Part shown: one piece after another, positions 1 to 10,095 of the stretch
How positions within the stretch are numbered: the stretch's first letter is position 1
Layout of the letters: the number at the start of each line of letters is the position of its first letter
Assembly: GCA_018398765.1 (NCBI GenBank)
Contig: JAHBMJ010001176.1
Location: 1 to 28,023 of the forward strand
Reading direction: 5' to 3'
Length of the DNA: 28,023 nt
Origin: Chromera velia
Taxonomy: Eukaryota > Sar > Chromeraceae
Program-made: the position numbers and the translations under genes
Notes under the pieces: model-generated
What the model was told of the DNA's origin: nothing
Seen by the model: the letters and a program-made list of their open reading frames with translations, nothing else
Database searches by the model: none

Positions 1-1224
1 AGTGTGATTAGCATCTCTTTCCTCGCATCTGCAGAGCATGAAATGCAGACGGCGAGTGTCGGTTTGAGTGCGTTGGGGAACAATGGAATTCCGGTAGTGG
101 GAGAGACGTGTGCAGAGTTTTCGCATGAGTCTGCACCCGAGAAAATTTTCAAGCACCCAGTACTGGTGACGGAGAATTCAGAGTACGATGTGGTTCTTGG
201 AATGGATTTTCTTTGATCCCGATCTGATGTTTCTTTTGAGCTTTTTGGGGGGGAAAAGCTGTATATGGGAGACCTTCCTCCCTTTGAGGTCTGGTATGAT
301 GATGGTCTGAAATCGACGAAGGTGTGTGCCGCAAAGAGGACGCGTGTGCCCCGATGGCACCGCTCCCTCCTTCAAGTGTCCGTCGATGCCCCAGATGGTT
401 CGGAAGTCCTTATCCGAAAGAACTTCCCCCGTAGCCATCCTGGTCTAGCTATTCCTGCTCAGCTGACTACCGTACAGGGAGGTATCGCAGTTATTGAGGT
501 CACAAACATTTCCCGTTCCAAAATCACAGTCGGTTCGAAGACAGCACTGTCCTTTGCAGAGCCGCCCTCTCATATTGCGGCGGTGACTGCTGTGACAGCA
601 GAAAAACGGCATGCAGGACCATGGAGCATAGAGACGACTCAGACGGCCGAGAGACTGGAGAGATGTGATCGCATGTCCTCGGGAAAACCACTGGAAGTGC
701 GGTCCGGGGAGCAGGCCCCGACACACTCTCGGTTAGTCGCTCCATCTACTTTTTTGAATGCACAGAGTGCAGATACGCATCCCTCGCTTCGCTCCCCTTT
801 CCCTTCTCACTTGCAGACTCCTCCAAAGGCAGACGTGCCTACGGAGTCTTCAAAGGACTTTCCTCCGATCGATTTGGAGAAGGTCATCTCAGATGTCCCA
901 CAGGAGATGAAGGGGGAGTATGTAAGGTTGTTGGGGGAATTTGGAGACCTGTGGTCATGGGAACGTTTTGATTTGGGAGAATTGAAGGTGGGGGGGAAGC
1001 CATATGAAGTGACTATCCCTATAGAGACGAGCGTTCCCATCAGATGGCAGCAGGACCGAATCCCTTATCACCAGCGAGAGGATGTGAAGAAAGAATTAGA
1101 TGCAATGCAGAGTGCAGGGATCATTCAATCCTCGCATTCTCCATGGGCAGCTCCGGTCGTTCTTGTCAAGAAACCTGACGGCTCGACCCGATTCTGCCTC
1201 GACTTTCGACGACTCAACGCATAA
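1..1224 (+). pseudogene. Ty3/gypsy retrotransposon pol fragment (protease end, linker, start of RT)
   Basis: One reading frame runs from the window edge to 1224, broken by a single in-frame TGA at 214-216. The first part ends in the motif VVLGMDFL, typical of the C-terminal side of retroelement aspartic proteases; the catalytic Asp would lie before the window. A linker of about 230 residues follows. The end matches the N-terminal part of a Ty3/gypsy reverse transcriptase: an RIPYHQRE block, then WAAPVVLVKKPDGSTRFC and DFRRLNA. The frame then stops at a TAA (1222-1224); the next bases resemble a shifted continuation for about 20 codons. No RT catalytic YxDD, RNase H or integrase follows, so the element is truncated. 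It is a host-genome retrotransposon relic. Family assignment is by motif recognition. Confidence 0.85.
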
Positions 1225-1331
1225 TCACTGCCATGCCGTCTGACTGACCGATCATATCTGTTCTGAGTAGCCAACTTGAAATCTCTCTAGAAGGAGTTGA
1301 AAGATGAACGACCAGACAAACAGACCTTTGC

Positions 1332-1528
1332 GTAGATATACGTAAGCAGAAGTCGTAGTCCTATACGCTAGCCCAACGTATGTTCAACAAACTGGTTAGC
1401 AGAGCATTTTCTTTCTGACGGCCTCATTGGTGTCTGCTTACAGCCATTTCGGGTACCACTCGCTCTGGCTGTAGATACACGTAAGCAGAAGTCGTAGTCC
1501 TATACGCTAGCCCAACGTATGCTCAACA
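1332..1528. repeat. 58-bp direct repeat pair (1332-1389 and 1471-1528)
   Basis: Two 58-base copies start with GTAGATA and end with CAACGTATG(T/C)TCAACA, spaced 139 bases start to start, with two mismatches. They lie just downstream of the gypsy fragment. A shorter shared word, TTTCGGGTAC, also appears near both copies (about 1447 and 1538). They could be pieces of the element's non-coding end or an unrelated local duplication. Only two copies are present, so this is not an array. Confidence 0.85.
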
Positions 1529-1559
1529 GTACACTTTTCGGGTACACTTTTATAGGGTA

Positions 1560-2350
1560 CTCAACTTATTAGCAATTTAAAGCCCTGGAATGATTATACT
1601 CAAATAATATAGGCTATACACAATGATATAGTACTTATACTTCAGTCGTAAAATGATGAACATTAAGTTTTATTACTTATAATGAACTTTTAATGAATGC
1701 CAAAAATATGATTTTTACTAGTCTAAAATTGGTTTTGTAGGTTAAGTTTAACTCAAAATATCGCCAAATCTGCCTGTGTTTAGCTACTACCACTATCATT
1801 GGAACACTACTACCGTAACTATAAAATTGGTAACCGGGCGGCCTAGCGGCTGCCTAGTAACCATCCTATTTTCATTGCTCCTAACCGTACTATGTAGTAG
1901 GATACCAGTGATAAAGTTTTTAGCCCCCCCTAATGGATATACCAAGTTTGGGTTACCAATTTTATGGTAACCAAAATTCTTCTAAAAAACGCTAGTAGTT
2001 ACTTCTAATGGCATAGCTTAGAGCGCTAGGCTCCTAGCCTAAAGTCCTGGGCGGCACATGCATGCATGCATGGTTGAGTGGTTTTTGCTAGAATAAACAG
2101 ACACTCATTCATTTCTCAGCACCGCGAGGCAGACATGATCCGTTACCATACGTTTTAGGACTTTACCACCTTATAAAAGTTAAGATAGCGATTACTGGAA
2201 GCTTTAGGAGTCTTTAGGACTAGCTTCAGGACCTTAACCCTAACTTATAGCTATAGTAACCGTATATTACCATAAATTGGTAACCCGGCCGGCCGGTAAC
2301 CGAACTAAAAAAGTGATTCTTAACCTAGTTCTTAACACCTCACCCTAAAC
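1560..2350. other. AT-rich intergenic island with short inverted repeats
   Basis: The stretch is AT-rich, has no convincing coding frame, and holds several copies of the word TTGGTAACC or its complement (about 1827, 1951, 2277). It also has GC palindromes (CCGGCCGGCCGG near 2286), a (CATG)n run at about 2057-2073 and ATTC repeats at its right edge. Islands of similar style occur at 10541-11060, 14796-15250 and 21960-22980. Confidence 0.7.
1821..1965. repeat. Possible MITE-like element with 15-bp inverted ends
   Basis: The left end ATAAAATTGGTAACC (1821-1835) is matched exactly by its reverse complement at 1951-1965, enclosing about 115 bases. A third, imperfect copy of the same end word is at 2272-2285. 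No coding capacity is inside and no clear target-site duplication is visible. A short non-autonomous DNA element is one explanation; a chance palindrome in AT-rich DNA is the alternative. Confidence 0.5.
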
Positions 2351-3949
2351 CGCCCCAATTCATTCATTCAGAGGGGAACGGAATCGAAACAATTTAAGAG
2401 GTTCCAGACTAGGATCCATGCAGTCTTTCGAGTTCGCAAGCGATCGGTGTTCCCTTCAGACATCAGCAGAAGTCCTTCAGGGCCGCACGAACGCTTTTGT
2501 TTGAATTCTTCTTTCTCCCGTGCCTCTGATTGGGGGATTCGGGAGAAGAAACACGATGAATCTAGCGATGAATTCAAGAGACATGGCGAGAGAAGAGACA
2601 GAAAAAAATAGCGGCTTGTTTTCGCACATCGCTCGGGGATCGGAGGGTGCAAGGAGTGAAAGAGTGAAAGAGGGAAGAAGCGAGATTCGATCGAATCCAT
2701 GAACGAAGAGTCCCTGAAATGCTGTGTCCAAATAAACAGAGATGGCCAACAACCCTCAAACCGCACTCCAAGAACCGAGGAGCGAATTAAGAGGAGCGCC
2801 ACATCCCCAACAGCTCAACCACTTTCCTAATCTCCCCTTCTTTCCGTTTCCCTCTCTGTCTTTCTCCGTCTCCTTAATTTCCCTCTGAAAGTCCATCAAT
2901 TCTCTCACTCCATCCATCCATCCACCGGTTGGAGGAAAGAGAAAGTAAGCCAGTGGATTGCAAAACAACCCGGTTATCAGTAAGAATCACTTTGCGCACA
3001 TTGCAGTGCGCAGAAATTTCAGGAGGGAAAAAGACACAAAAAGAAGAAAAGGCCCCTCCTTTCATTCCCTTCCCGTCCTGCATGATGCGAGCTCCCCTCG
3101 AGGTCACCCTTGCCCGCCCTCTATTTCAATTAGAGAATTCGTCCGCTCCAGAGAGTCTCCCCCCTTTCCGCTTTACTTAATTAGACGCATCAAACTAACA
3201 CCCATACATCCACGCACCACATCTTTCGGCTTTTCAATTCGGCGTCCTTGTCCCACTCGCCCTCTTTCCAGCCACCCCTCTAGCTCCCCTTCCAGCCGGA
3301 TTGCACGCCACCCCATGCACCCCGATCACATCTCTTCTGTCTGTTTGTTTGTCTGTCTGTCTGTACCCATGCACCATCAGGCTGTCTTCCTTCCATGTCC
3401 AGGAGATCTGCAAGCAAAGAGGAGGGCGGCAAAGGATTCTTTCGACAGATAATTTAATTATCCGCAGCTAGACACACAGATGGACGGACCGATGGAGAGA
3501 CTGGACGATGCATTGCTGAGGAGACAGGCACCAAAAAGGCATTCTTTTGCAGAGCAGGCTGAGTCGCAAGAACGCCGACTGACATGCTTTCTGGGAAGGT
3601 TTTCTTCGTCACATGCAGATGTAACAGGAGACCCCTACAAAAAAGAGAATACACAAAGGAGCACAGCGGCCGTCAGTGTGAAAGAAAAAAATGGAGAACA
3701 CTTTCTTTCTTTCTTTGCAGTCTCCTCTACATGCACGGACAGGCCACTCCTTCAAATCTTCGGTTGACGAGAAGATCAGCAACACAAAAGACAAAAAAGA
3801 AAAAGAATGAAAAATTCGTTCTTCTTCACGCCTCTCGGGCCTCCCTTTTCTTGCCATCGACAAAAAAACAAAAAAACAATGGAAGAAGAGGAGCGTTATG
3901 ATGACACGCACGTCCCTTCTTTCTTTCTTTCTTTCTGTCTTTCTTTCTT

Positions 3950-3987
<38 letters not shown>

Positions 3988-4026
3988 CACACCCATATTC
4001 TAGAAGACTTACAGCAAGTCAGCAGA
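2351..4026. other. No recognisable gene; low-complexity intergenic DNA
   Basis: Frames here are short or biased in composition and none shows a domain or a paired splice structure that I could support. Simple sequence includes CTGT/TTGT tracts near 3340-3365 and a long pyrimidine tract at 3917-3986. Part of this stretch may be the 3' untranslated region of the minus-strand gene ending at 4027. Confidence 0.6.
3917..3986. repeat. TTTC/CT microsatellite
   Basis: A TTTC-rich tract passes into an uninterrupted CT run of about 30 bases. On the minus strand it is a GA tract about 40 bases beyond the stop codon of the minus-strand gene. Confidence 0.95.
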
Positions 4027-4582
4027 TCACCCTCCTGTCCAGCACCGCTCTTCCCACACAGCCAGCTCTGCCCTCTTCCGAAACGCGGTCTCCCTCAAGA
4101 ACTCGAGAGAGTCCATACCCGGATCGGCACGTTCGAGCGGGGGTGCCTCGAGTTCGGATTGGTAGGCGCCTCTGTCATTCGGGAATGTCTCTCGGAGAAA
4201 TGCCCCGATTCCTCTTGCGTAGGTCGGTTTGTTCATGATCCGTAGGGGGGGTCCCTCTCTGGCAGGAACGAAAATTTCGCGTTTGAGGGCTTCGAGCTGC
4301 TCTGGAGTCGGTTGTCTGTACGTGACCCCCTCCCACGTCCACTCTTCGACCGGTGGGACGAATTGATCCTGAGGCGTCTCCTCCATAGGATTCCCTTCGT
4401 ACATCTGGTAGTAGTCAGCAGAAGGATCGCCCCGGGGGCAGTCGTAGGGTCCGGGGGTGCCAGCGGCAAGGGAGTCTTCGGGGGGTAGGTAGAAGGGGGA
4501 GGGGGGGGGCATTGGCCTGGATCGGTTGATAGAGGTTGTCCCTTTGGGGATCTGGTTGTCCTTTTTCACCTTCCTGCCTCCC
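4027..4582 (-). CDS. Terminal exon encoding an unrecognised C-terminal region
   Basis: An open frame of 184 codons ends in TGA (4029-4027). It is Pro-rich at first (MPPPSPFYLPPED), then becomes Trp/Glu/Arg-rich (VEEWTWEGVTYRQP; later FRKRAELAVWEERCW). Composition is balanced and unlike the low-complexity shadow frames nearby, which argues that it is truly coding. The acceptor chosen is GCTAG before 4582. It joins in phase to a small exon at 5237-5171. No known family is recognised. If the upstream joins are wrong this is the last exon of another gene. Confidence 0.6.
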
Positions 4583-6994
4583 CTAGCGGAGGTAGCAGAC
4601 ACCTTGAGTAACAGTCACTGCCGCAGCCGCTGTTTGATCGCGCTTGAAGGCCCTCGGTCCTCCCTCTGCTTCCCCTGCCCCTTCCATAAAAGGGGGCAAC
4701 GGAAGGGCTGCAAGGTCCTTTCGGCGGTTTCTGCTGCAACACCGTCATTGAGGCCAACAGAAGAGAGGGGAAACGAATTCCTTTTTCTTTTGTTTGTTTT
4801 GAAGGAAAATTGCAAAACGAGGCATGCATGCATGTATTGGCAGAACGTGAAAGGAAATTTCAGGGACAGCAAAGGCACGTACGAACGCGTAAACGCATGT
4901 CGGAAAGAGAGGATTTGACTTCAAAAAAATTCATGCAGAAACCGCACAATAAGAGAAAGAGCACTGCCTAACTGGACGCCTGCAACCAACCGTGCATGCA
5001 TCGACCAGACTCAGCTAGAGCTAGCTGTCAGTTGTTTTCTTTCAGGCATTCAAACACCCACAGCCGCGCAAATGACCCTTCCCCGACACGAAGCCGTGGG
5101 GTGCCTGTCGGATGCCTCCCTATCGCTTTTCACGATTTTTCGCTAGCTTTGTCTCACAGTGTCAACTGACCGTCGAGCTTCATACCTCTGCTGAAATAAT
5201 TTGTTCAATTTCGCGCTACCCACGCTCCTCGGAGGAGCTGCACGAAAGCGGTTTGGAGGTTTCAAACCGATTAATCAAATCGCAAAACAAGAGCTGACAA
5301 AAGCGTAGTGTCACGGAACGCGCGGTACATGATTCGGAAAGGTGAATTTGCATAACGGCAGTGCTTTTCGTTTTATTGCTTGTCAAAATGGAAAGACCGC
5401 AACACTCTTTGACCGGAACACTTTTGAAACATTCTGCTGTGTTGAAAAAGCAGGAAGTTGCCAGACAAGTACAAGCTCAAGTAAGATATGGTTGTGTGAA
5501 TGCGCCCACTTTTTATCACTGCTCCCCTAAGGCTTCAAAAGCTTGTCCGGTCTTATCTGCGTTGTGTGAAACCTCTCAAAACTGTGTGCATGGCAGATCT
5601 GCCTTCTTGCTGAATAGAGAGAATAGAGAAGGCCGTCAGACAGAGTACGGGTGCCCGTCTGCCTGCCAGATGTTTGAGATCGAGGAAATGCGATCAAGAA
5701 GGGTGCAGAGAATCAGAAAGACAGGCGGACACTGACCTTGTTCCTCTTTTCGGCGCCTGGGGGGGGTCCCCGTGTCCGACGGCTGCAGCGCAAGGAGGAG
5801 CGAAAAGAGCACGAAACGGGTGAAGCCTCCCTCCCTTCCTCCGTTTGCATAATCACAAAACCGACCGCCAGAAGGAATTGAGATTGTGCTTTGTTATGCA
5901 GAGAAAGTTGACACGCAACAGAGGAGAACTCTAGACACGAGTACACGCGATACACAACCGGCCTTTAAACGCAGAATCGAAGCTAGGGAGTCCGGTCAAT
6001 ACGAATGAAAGAAGAAAGGCAGGGAAAATGTCTGTGAGTGTCACTGAAAAGAAACTGCGTAGTCGAGAAAGATCGAAGAAGGCAACTTATGCACAGGGGG
6101 GGGGGAGAGAAACAGGATGAAAACGAAGGGAATTGCAAAGCAGCGATCAGAGGATAATGGTTGTGCAGGAGTCAGCACGTCTCCCGGAGGGATCGACCAA
6201 TACCTCCTGCGTGGTTCTGGTTACACATCCATCTAGCTGTCGACGGAGGCCTGCCCCGTGCGCACTCTTTGCTTCCTTCCTTCTTTCCTTCCTTCTTTGA
6301 TCAGTGGACTCACTCACTCACTCACTCACTCACTCACATCGATGAGCTCCGGTGCTTCCTCCTCGTCTTCTTCATCGCCGTCCTCCTCGCCCTTGCCAGA
6401 CCTTCAGGACAATAAGCAAAAAAGGGGAGACGCAAACAAGAAAAAAGAGACAGACGAGAAGAGGCCGGCCCACGATCAAAAGCACAGCAAAAAGATCTCG
6501 GCAACAGGCACAGTCTCATGAATACAGACCAACAAGCCGAGAGATAGGGGCACGGCCAAGGGGGGCAAGTCAGATGGGTGCGCTAATAGTTCTTTTCCAT
6601 TGCATCACCATCAGAGCCTTCGATCTACCTCCGTGTGTGGGGTAACAAGCGTCAGCTTGTCTTTCGGAAGATAGAAAAAAAAGAGTGACGCACAGCTTCT
6701 CGAGGGATCAAAAGAGAAGAAACAAACCAAGACTCACGGAAGGATTTGTCCGACGATGCACACTTCTGCTCCGTCGTCTCCTGAGACCTCCAGGGTGATC
6801 TCGTCGTCGATGTGGGCAGAGCACGTCACGGTGGGCTTTTTGTCGGTCAGGACAAGCAATGTATGAGAGAACCCATTCACGACCGCGCGCTTCCCCTCGA
6901 GGAGCACGGCATTTCTCAACTCGATGCCGTCCTCCTCGTCAGTGGGGAACCACTCAGCCTTCCCGCCTGTTTTAATCTGTGCGCCCCACAACAT
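4027..6994 (-). CDS. Nucleoplasmin-like domain protein, five-exon model (329 aa)
   Basis: Minus-strand exons: 6994-6738, 6401-6338, 5782-5737, 5237-5171, 4582-4027; together 990 nt, an exact multiple of three. Donors are GTGAGT, GTGAGT, GTCAGT, GTCAGT; acceptors CTGAAG, CTGCAG, GTGCAG, GCTAG. Residues 1-85 look like the N-terminal nucleoplasmin-like fold of FKBP39/46 and HD2 proteins: it opens MLWGAQIKTGG and closes VCIVGQIL. Residues 86-107 are strongly acidic (EEDGDEEDEEE), and a basic patch with PRRRKEE follows. Known relatives form pentamers that bind histones in the nucleus, so a histone-chaperone role is likely. The C-terminal 184 residues, Pro-rich then Trp/Glu/Arg-rich, match nothing I recognise; there is no FKBP domain. 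Exons 1-2 are well supported. Exons 3-5 rest on splice signals and phase, so the last exon could belong to a separate gene. Confidence 0.55.
6311..6337. repeat. CACT microsatellite covering a 5' splice site
   Basis: Nearly seven CACT units; on the coding (minus) strand this reads GTGAGTGAG..., beginning exactly at the donor of exon 2 of the nucleoplasmin-like gene. Several successive GTGAGT donors, each 4 nt apart, are therefore available. Confidence 0.95.
6738..6994 (-). CDS. Exon 1: nucleoplasmin-like (NPL) domain
   Basis: The ATG at 6994-6992 begins MLWGAQIKTGGKAEWF, close to the MFWG...VKPGK opening of NPL domains in insect FKBP39/46 and plant HD2 proteins. A middle segment LRNAVLLEG occupies the place of the usual helix-like SQAAL motif, and the end AEVCIVGQIL corresponds to the last strand. 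The exon stops at a perfect GTGAGT donor (6737-6732) with two leftover bases that join cleanly to exon 2. An upstream in-frame stretch lacks an ATG with a better fit, so this start is preferred. Confidence 0.72.
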
Positions 6995-7284
6995 TTGAAA
7001 TGTCCGGTTGTGTTTTAAGACGGTATCTTTCACTGTGTCATCGATCTCTCACTGTGACAGATTTTTCAACACCCAGGAAGAATCCACTGCTCGATATTGC
7101 TCGATACTGCTCGTCCTCTAATCGCACCAACCGTTTCCCGTCGACCACTGTAGATCTTCGTCGATCAAATTTCCAGACATCTTTATCCTAAATTTAGATC
7201 ATATGGCACAGCTAGGGACTTTTGTGGTGCGCAGGCAAGACAGAACTGGAAATTAACATGCATGCAGAGTGTTGGCCGCGTCGC

Positions 7285-7380
7285 CTAAGTGCCCCGGCCG
7301 CCGCCCCGCGGCCGCAAGTGCCCCGCCGCGCGAGGCCCCGGCATATACCCGAGGCCCATGCAGGACCCCGGCATATCATG
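7285..7380. repeat. GC-rich block with internal direct repeats
   Basis: An abruptly GC-rich stretch lies between AT-rich flanks. It repeats AAGTGCCCCG twice (within 7289-7326) and a CCCCGGCATAT plus CATGCAGG pair twice, and includes a CCGCGG-centred palindrome. Coding is unlikely. It resembles the GC hairpin at 18157-18207 in composition. Confidence 0.65.
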
Positions 7381-8357
7381 CAGGAAAGGATACAGTGAAG
7401 ATTATAGTGAATTAAGGTCATTGAATGAAGGTCACGTATATACATCATATATGTATTATTACACACCCTGTCGCCAGCATTTCAGGAGAAACGAAACGAA
7501 CGGGTGCACCCTTGTTTTGACAAAACTTCTTTGGGGTCTTGTGGTTTGCCCTTTATGTATCGATATACTCGTAACATCTCGTGTGTATACATTGTGAAGC
7601 CATGCAACACATGAAAAGGCCGGCACAGCAGGAGCCCCCGCCTCTCCGAAACTGCAGACACAGGACCCGCTTCATTTGTTTTCACGAGATCGGAACGACG
7701 AGAGATGGTGTCTCGGAAAGAAAACGCACAAGGACTTCAAACTTTAGTCGGAACATTACTATCACGCAAGGTCTGCTGTTGCTTGCGTCCCATGCACCCG
7801 TGCTTCATGTTTGCTTTCTCAAAACGGCCAAACGAGAAAATAAACAGCAAACTCTTTGCATTATCGCTTTCTCCATTTTTGTTTTCATCTCCATCTGTGT
7901 CTCTGTCTGTTGTGTGCGGGCAAAGGACGGCGGTTGACAAGAGCGTACTGATAGGGGAATGGACTTTCGCTCTCCCTAACCTGACTGCCCTTCACGTCCT
8001 CCTCGAGCACTGTGGTTGTCCGTGTGTCGGTTTGCGGTTCTTGTTCTTCCTCCTGTGTCGGCGATGTGTGGTACTGGTCTCTCCATCTTGCGAGTCAGCA
8101 TGCTCTTCTGTTTTCTCTCTCTCTCTATGTGTGTCTGTCTGTCTGTTGCAACACGGCAATAAACAGAAAAGAGAAGAAAAGAAAAGAAAAGAAAAGAAGA
8201 CATGTAGAGTTCAAAAGAAATGCATGGAAAGGGAAACATCCAGGAAGTCGGGAAAACTGATCTGAACCCCCAGTAGGGAGTCCACTCTTTCCTTCACAGG
8301 AGAATGGGGTCGGTCAATTTATACGTTCAGGGTCTTGATAGTCACTCCCCCCTGGCC

Positions 8358-8397
8358 GTCACGCCACGTCACGTCACGTCATGTCACGTGACTCACG
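8358..8397. repeat. CACGT-type pentanucleotide array
   Basis: About seven imperfect GTCAC/CACGT units, including one CACGTG palindrome. It could be a simple repeat or a cluster of E-box/G-box-like sites; nothing distinguishes these. Confidence 0.75.
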
Positions 8398-8537
8398 TCT
8401 GTCGTCTGATCGCTTGAGGCTGTCCTCCACTGCGCCCCTGAGCTTTGATGCTCAGATCGTTCGCGGCTTGACCATTCGCTCTGAGTCTCCTCGCTGGCTT
8501 TCTCTTTTGTTCGGGGTACCCAACATGGTGCTTCCAG

Positions 8538-8666
8538 TTTCAATGACTGGAGGAACCATGTGTTTGTCGAGAAGGGTGCTGAAGAGATTGCGAAGGGAGT
8601 GCGAATGGATGAGACCGTGCGTGGTCTGTCTTCACTGGTTTTGAGATGCGCTGGTTGCAGTCTCTT
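8538..8666 (+). CDS. Possible orphan exon with a leucine-rich-repeat-like segment
   Basis: After a CTTCCAG acceptor, the frame beginning FNDWRNHVFVEKGAEEIAKG and continuing VRGLSSLVLRCAGC fits the GA..IA..L ... L..L.L pattern of ribonuclease-inhibitor-type leucine-rich repeats. A GTGAGA donor follows at 8667. Only one repeat is visible, and I found no convincing partner exons up- or downstream. It may be an exon of an unrecovered gene, a relic, or chance. Confidence 0.25.
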
Positions 8667-9123
8667 GTGAGAGATGAAGCAGTGAACGGTGAAAGGCAGT
8701 TCTGTGCCTTCAGGTTCAGATTTTTTCCTGACTTTTCTGCATGGTTTCTTTCTTTCTCCGTTCGCGTCCACCTGATTTCTCCTTCCAGCTTCCGATAAGG
8801 ACCCACCCAACCCCAAGCTTGTTCTTTTTTCCTTGTTGCGAAAGAATCATTTCTAAAACAAAAGACTCAGAAAAGCATCTTTCATTCCTTTCGAGTGTTC
8901 TTCTATTCAACTACTTGTTCGTTGCTCCTCCAGAGACAAATCAGGCTGAAGACTCTGAGCTGCTGACTGTGGACAGAAGAGGTTGAGAGATCTGTTTGGT
9001 ATTAGGCTAAGCGCGCTGAGGATCTACACAGGGCTAAGAGCTGAGAGGAATGACCGATTCGTCTGCTAGTCTTCCATTCTTTCTAGTGTCCTGTTCTCCT
9101 TTCGAGTTCCTGCTGCAACCCTC

Positions 9124-9415
9124 CTTCCTCGTCTGTTGCGTCCAGGGAAAATAGAAACAGCGGCAACCTCCTGCTGCTTCTTGCTGTCTGCAGGAAGAGG
9201 GCCATGACCGACAACGGCATCCGGGACGGAGTCGATTGACGCTCGACGCTCTTTCTCGCCTCCTCTGGTCCTTGCTCGTCTGTTGCGTGCAGGGAAAATA
9301 GAAACAGCGGCAACCTCCTGCTGCTTCTCGCTGTCTGCAGGAAGAGGCCATGACCGACAACGGCATCCGGGACGGAGTCGATTGACGCTCGACGCTCTTT
9401 CTCGCCTCCTCTGGT
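9124..9415. repeat. Tandem duplication, 147- and 146-bp units
   Basis: Two adjacent copies (about 9124-9270 and 9271-9415) are nearly identical; one differs by a single G (GAGGGCC versus GAGGCC) plus a few substitutions. Each unit has a pyrimidine run ending in CTGCAG that looks like a splice acceptor on the plus strand, and a fairly open minus-strand frame. Whether either strand codes is undecided. Confidence 0.9.
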
Positions 9416-9865
9416 TAATTGTCCGGCCGCCTTGTGATTCGCGATGCTTCTTCGGCCTCTGCCCTCCACGTCTGCTGGTCAGTTTGCACCTTTGTCCCTC
9501 ACTGCTGCATGCGCACAGAGCGCCTTTTGTCAAGTTTGCGCGGCCATAGTTACTGCGTTTTTGTTTTTTGTTTTGCGGGCGACTGCTGCCGGGGGAGAAG
9601 GGCAATGCGGCAAAGGACTGCGTGACTGACGCCAGAAAGATGCGTGTCTTCAGTTTCAGAGTTCAAGGGCTCTTTGACTGATTGGTTGCTTTGTTCTGCA
9701 TGAAAGCTTTGTCTTGTATTCATTGAAGTTTTGATGATTGCACGTATGTCGATTGGCGGGGGTGGCAAGTATATGTTCAGATAGGTGGTCTGTGCACCAA
9801 CGCACATGACATCGTTCTCGGTGACTCCTATTGATTTGTTTTTCAAACCTATGGTCAGTCTTCAG

Positions 9866-10095
9866 CTACTGGCTCAGCTAATCAGTCAGTCTGTCAGTTA
9901 CTCAGTCAGTCAGTCAGTCAATCAGTCAGCCTAGGTCACAGCCAATCAGCCGGTCAGGCAGTAGCCCGCCGGTCAGTCAGTCAGCGTCAGCCGGTCGGTC
10001 AATCAGCCCATCAGGCAGTTTTTCAGTCAATCGGTCAGTCAGTTATAGTCAGAAAATGAGCCCGTCAGTCTGTCTTTCAGTATGTCAGTCAGACA
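9866..10095. repeat. Degenerate CAGT (TCAG) tetranucleotide array
   Basis: About 230 bases are dominated by CAGT units with CAAT, CGGT and CAGC variants. It is long but decayed. The same unit, as GTCAGTCAGT, appears at a splice donor at 19356. Confidence 0.9.

Larger units (their letters stand above)
6995..8537. other. Intergenic region, no recognised gene
   Basis: This includes the probable upstream region of the minus-strand nucleoplasmin-like gene. Open frames are short and lack domains. It contains a GC-rich block (7285-7380), an AAAAG run (about 8168-8203), a TCTG/CT tract near 8108-8145 and a CACGT array (8358-8397). No TATA-like or other promoter element could be assigned with confidence. 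Confidence 0.55.

Noticed and set aside
4583-4745. Extra Arg/Gly-rich exon in the last intron of the nucleoplasmin-like gene
   Set aside because: A TGCAG acceptor and an RGRGSRGR frame exist, but no good donor keeps phase with the terminal exon.
9066-9605. 179-codon minus-strand frame over the tandem duplication
   Set aside because: Arg/Glu-rich without a domain; the two repeat copies are read partly in different frames, so coding is doubtful.
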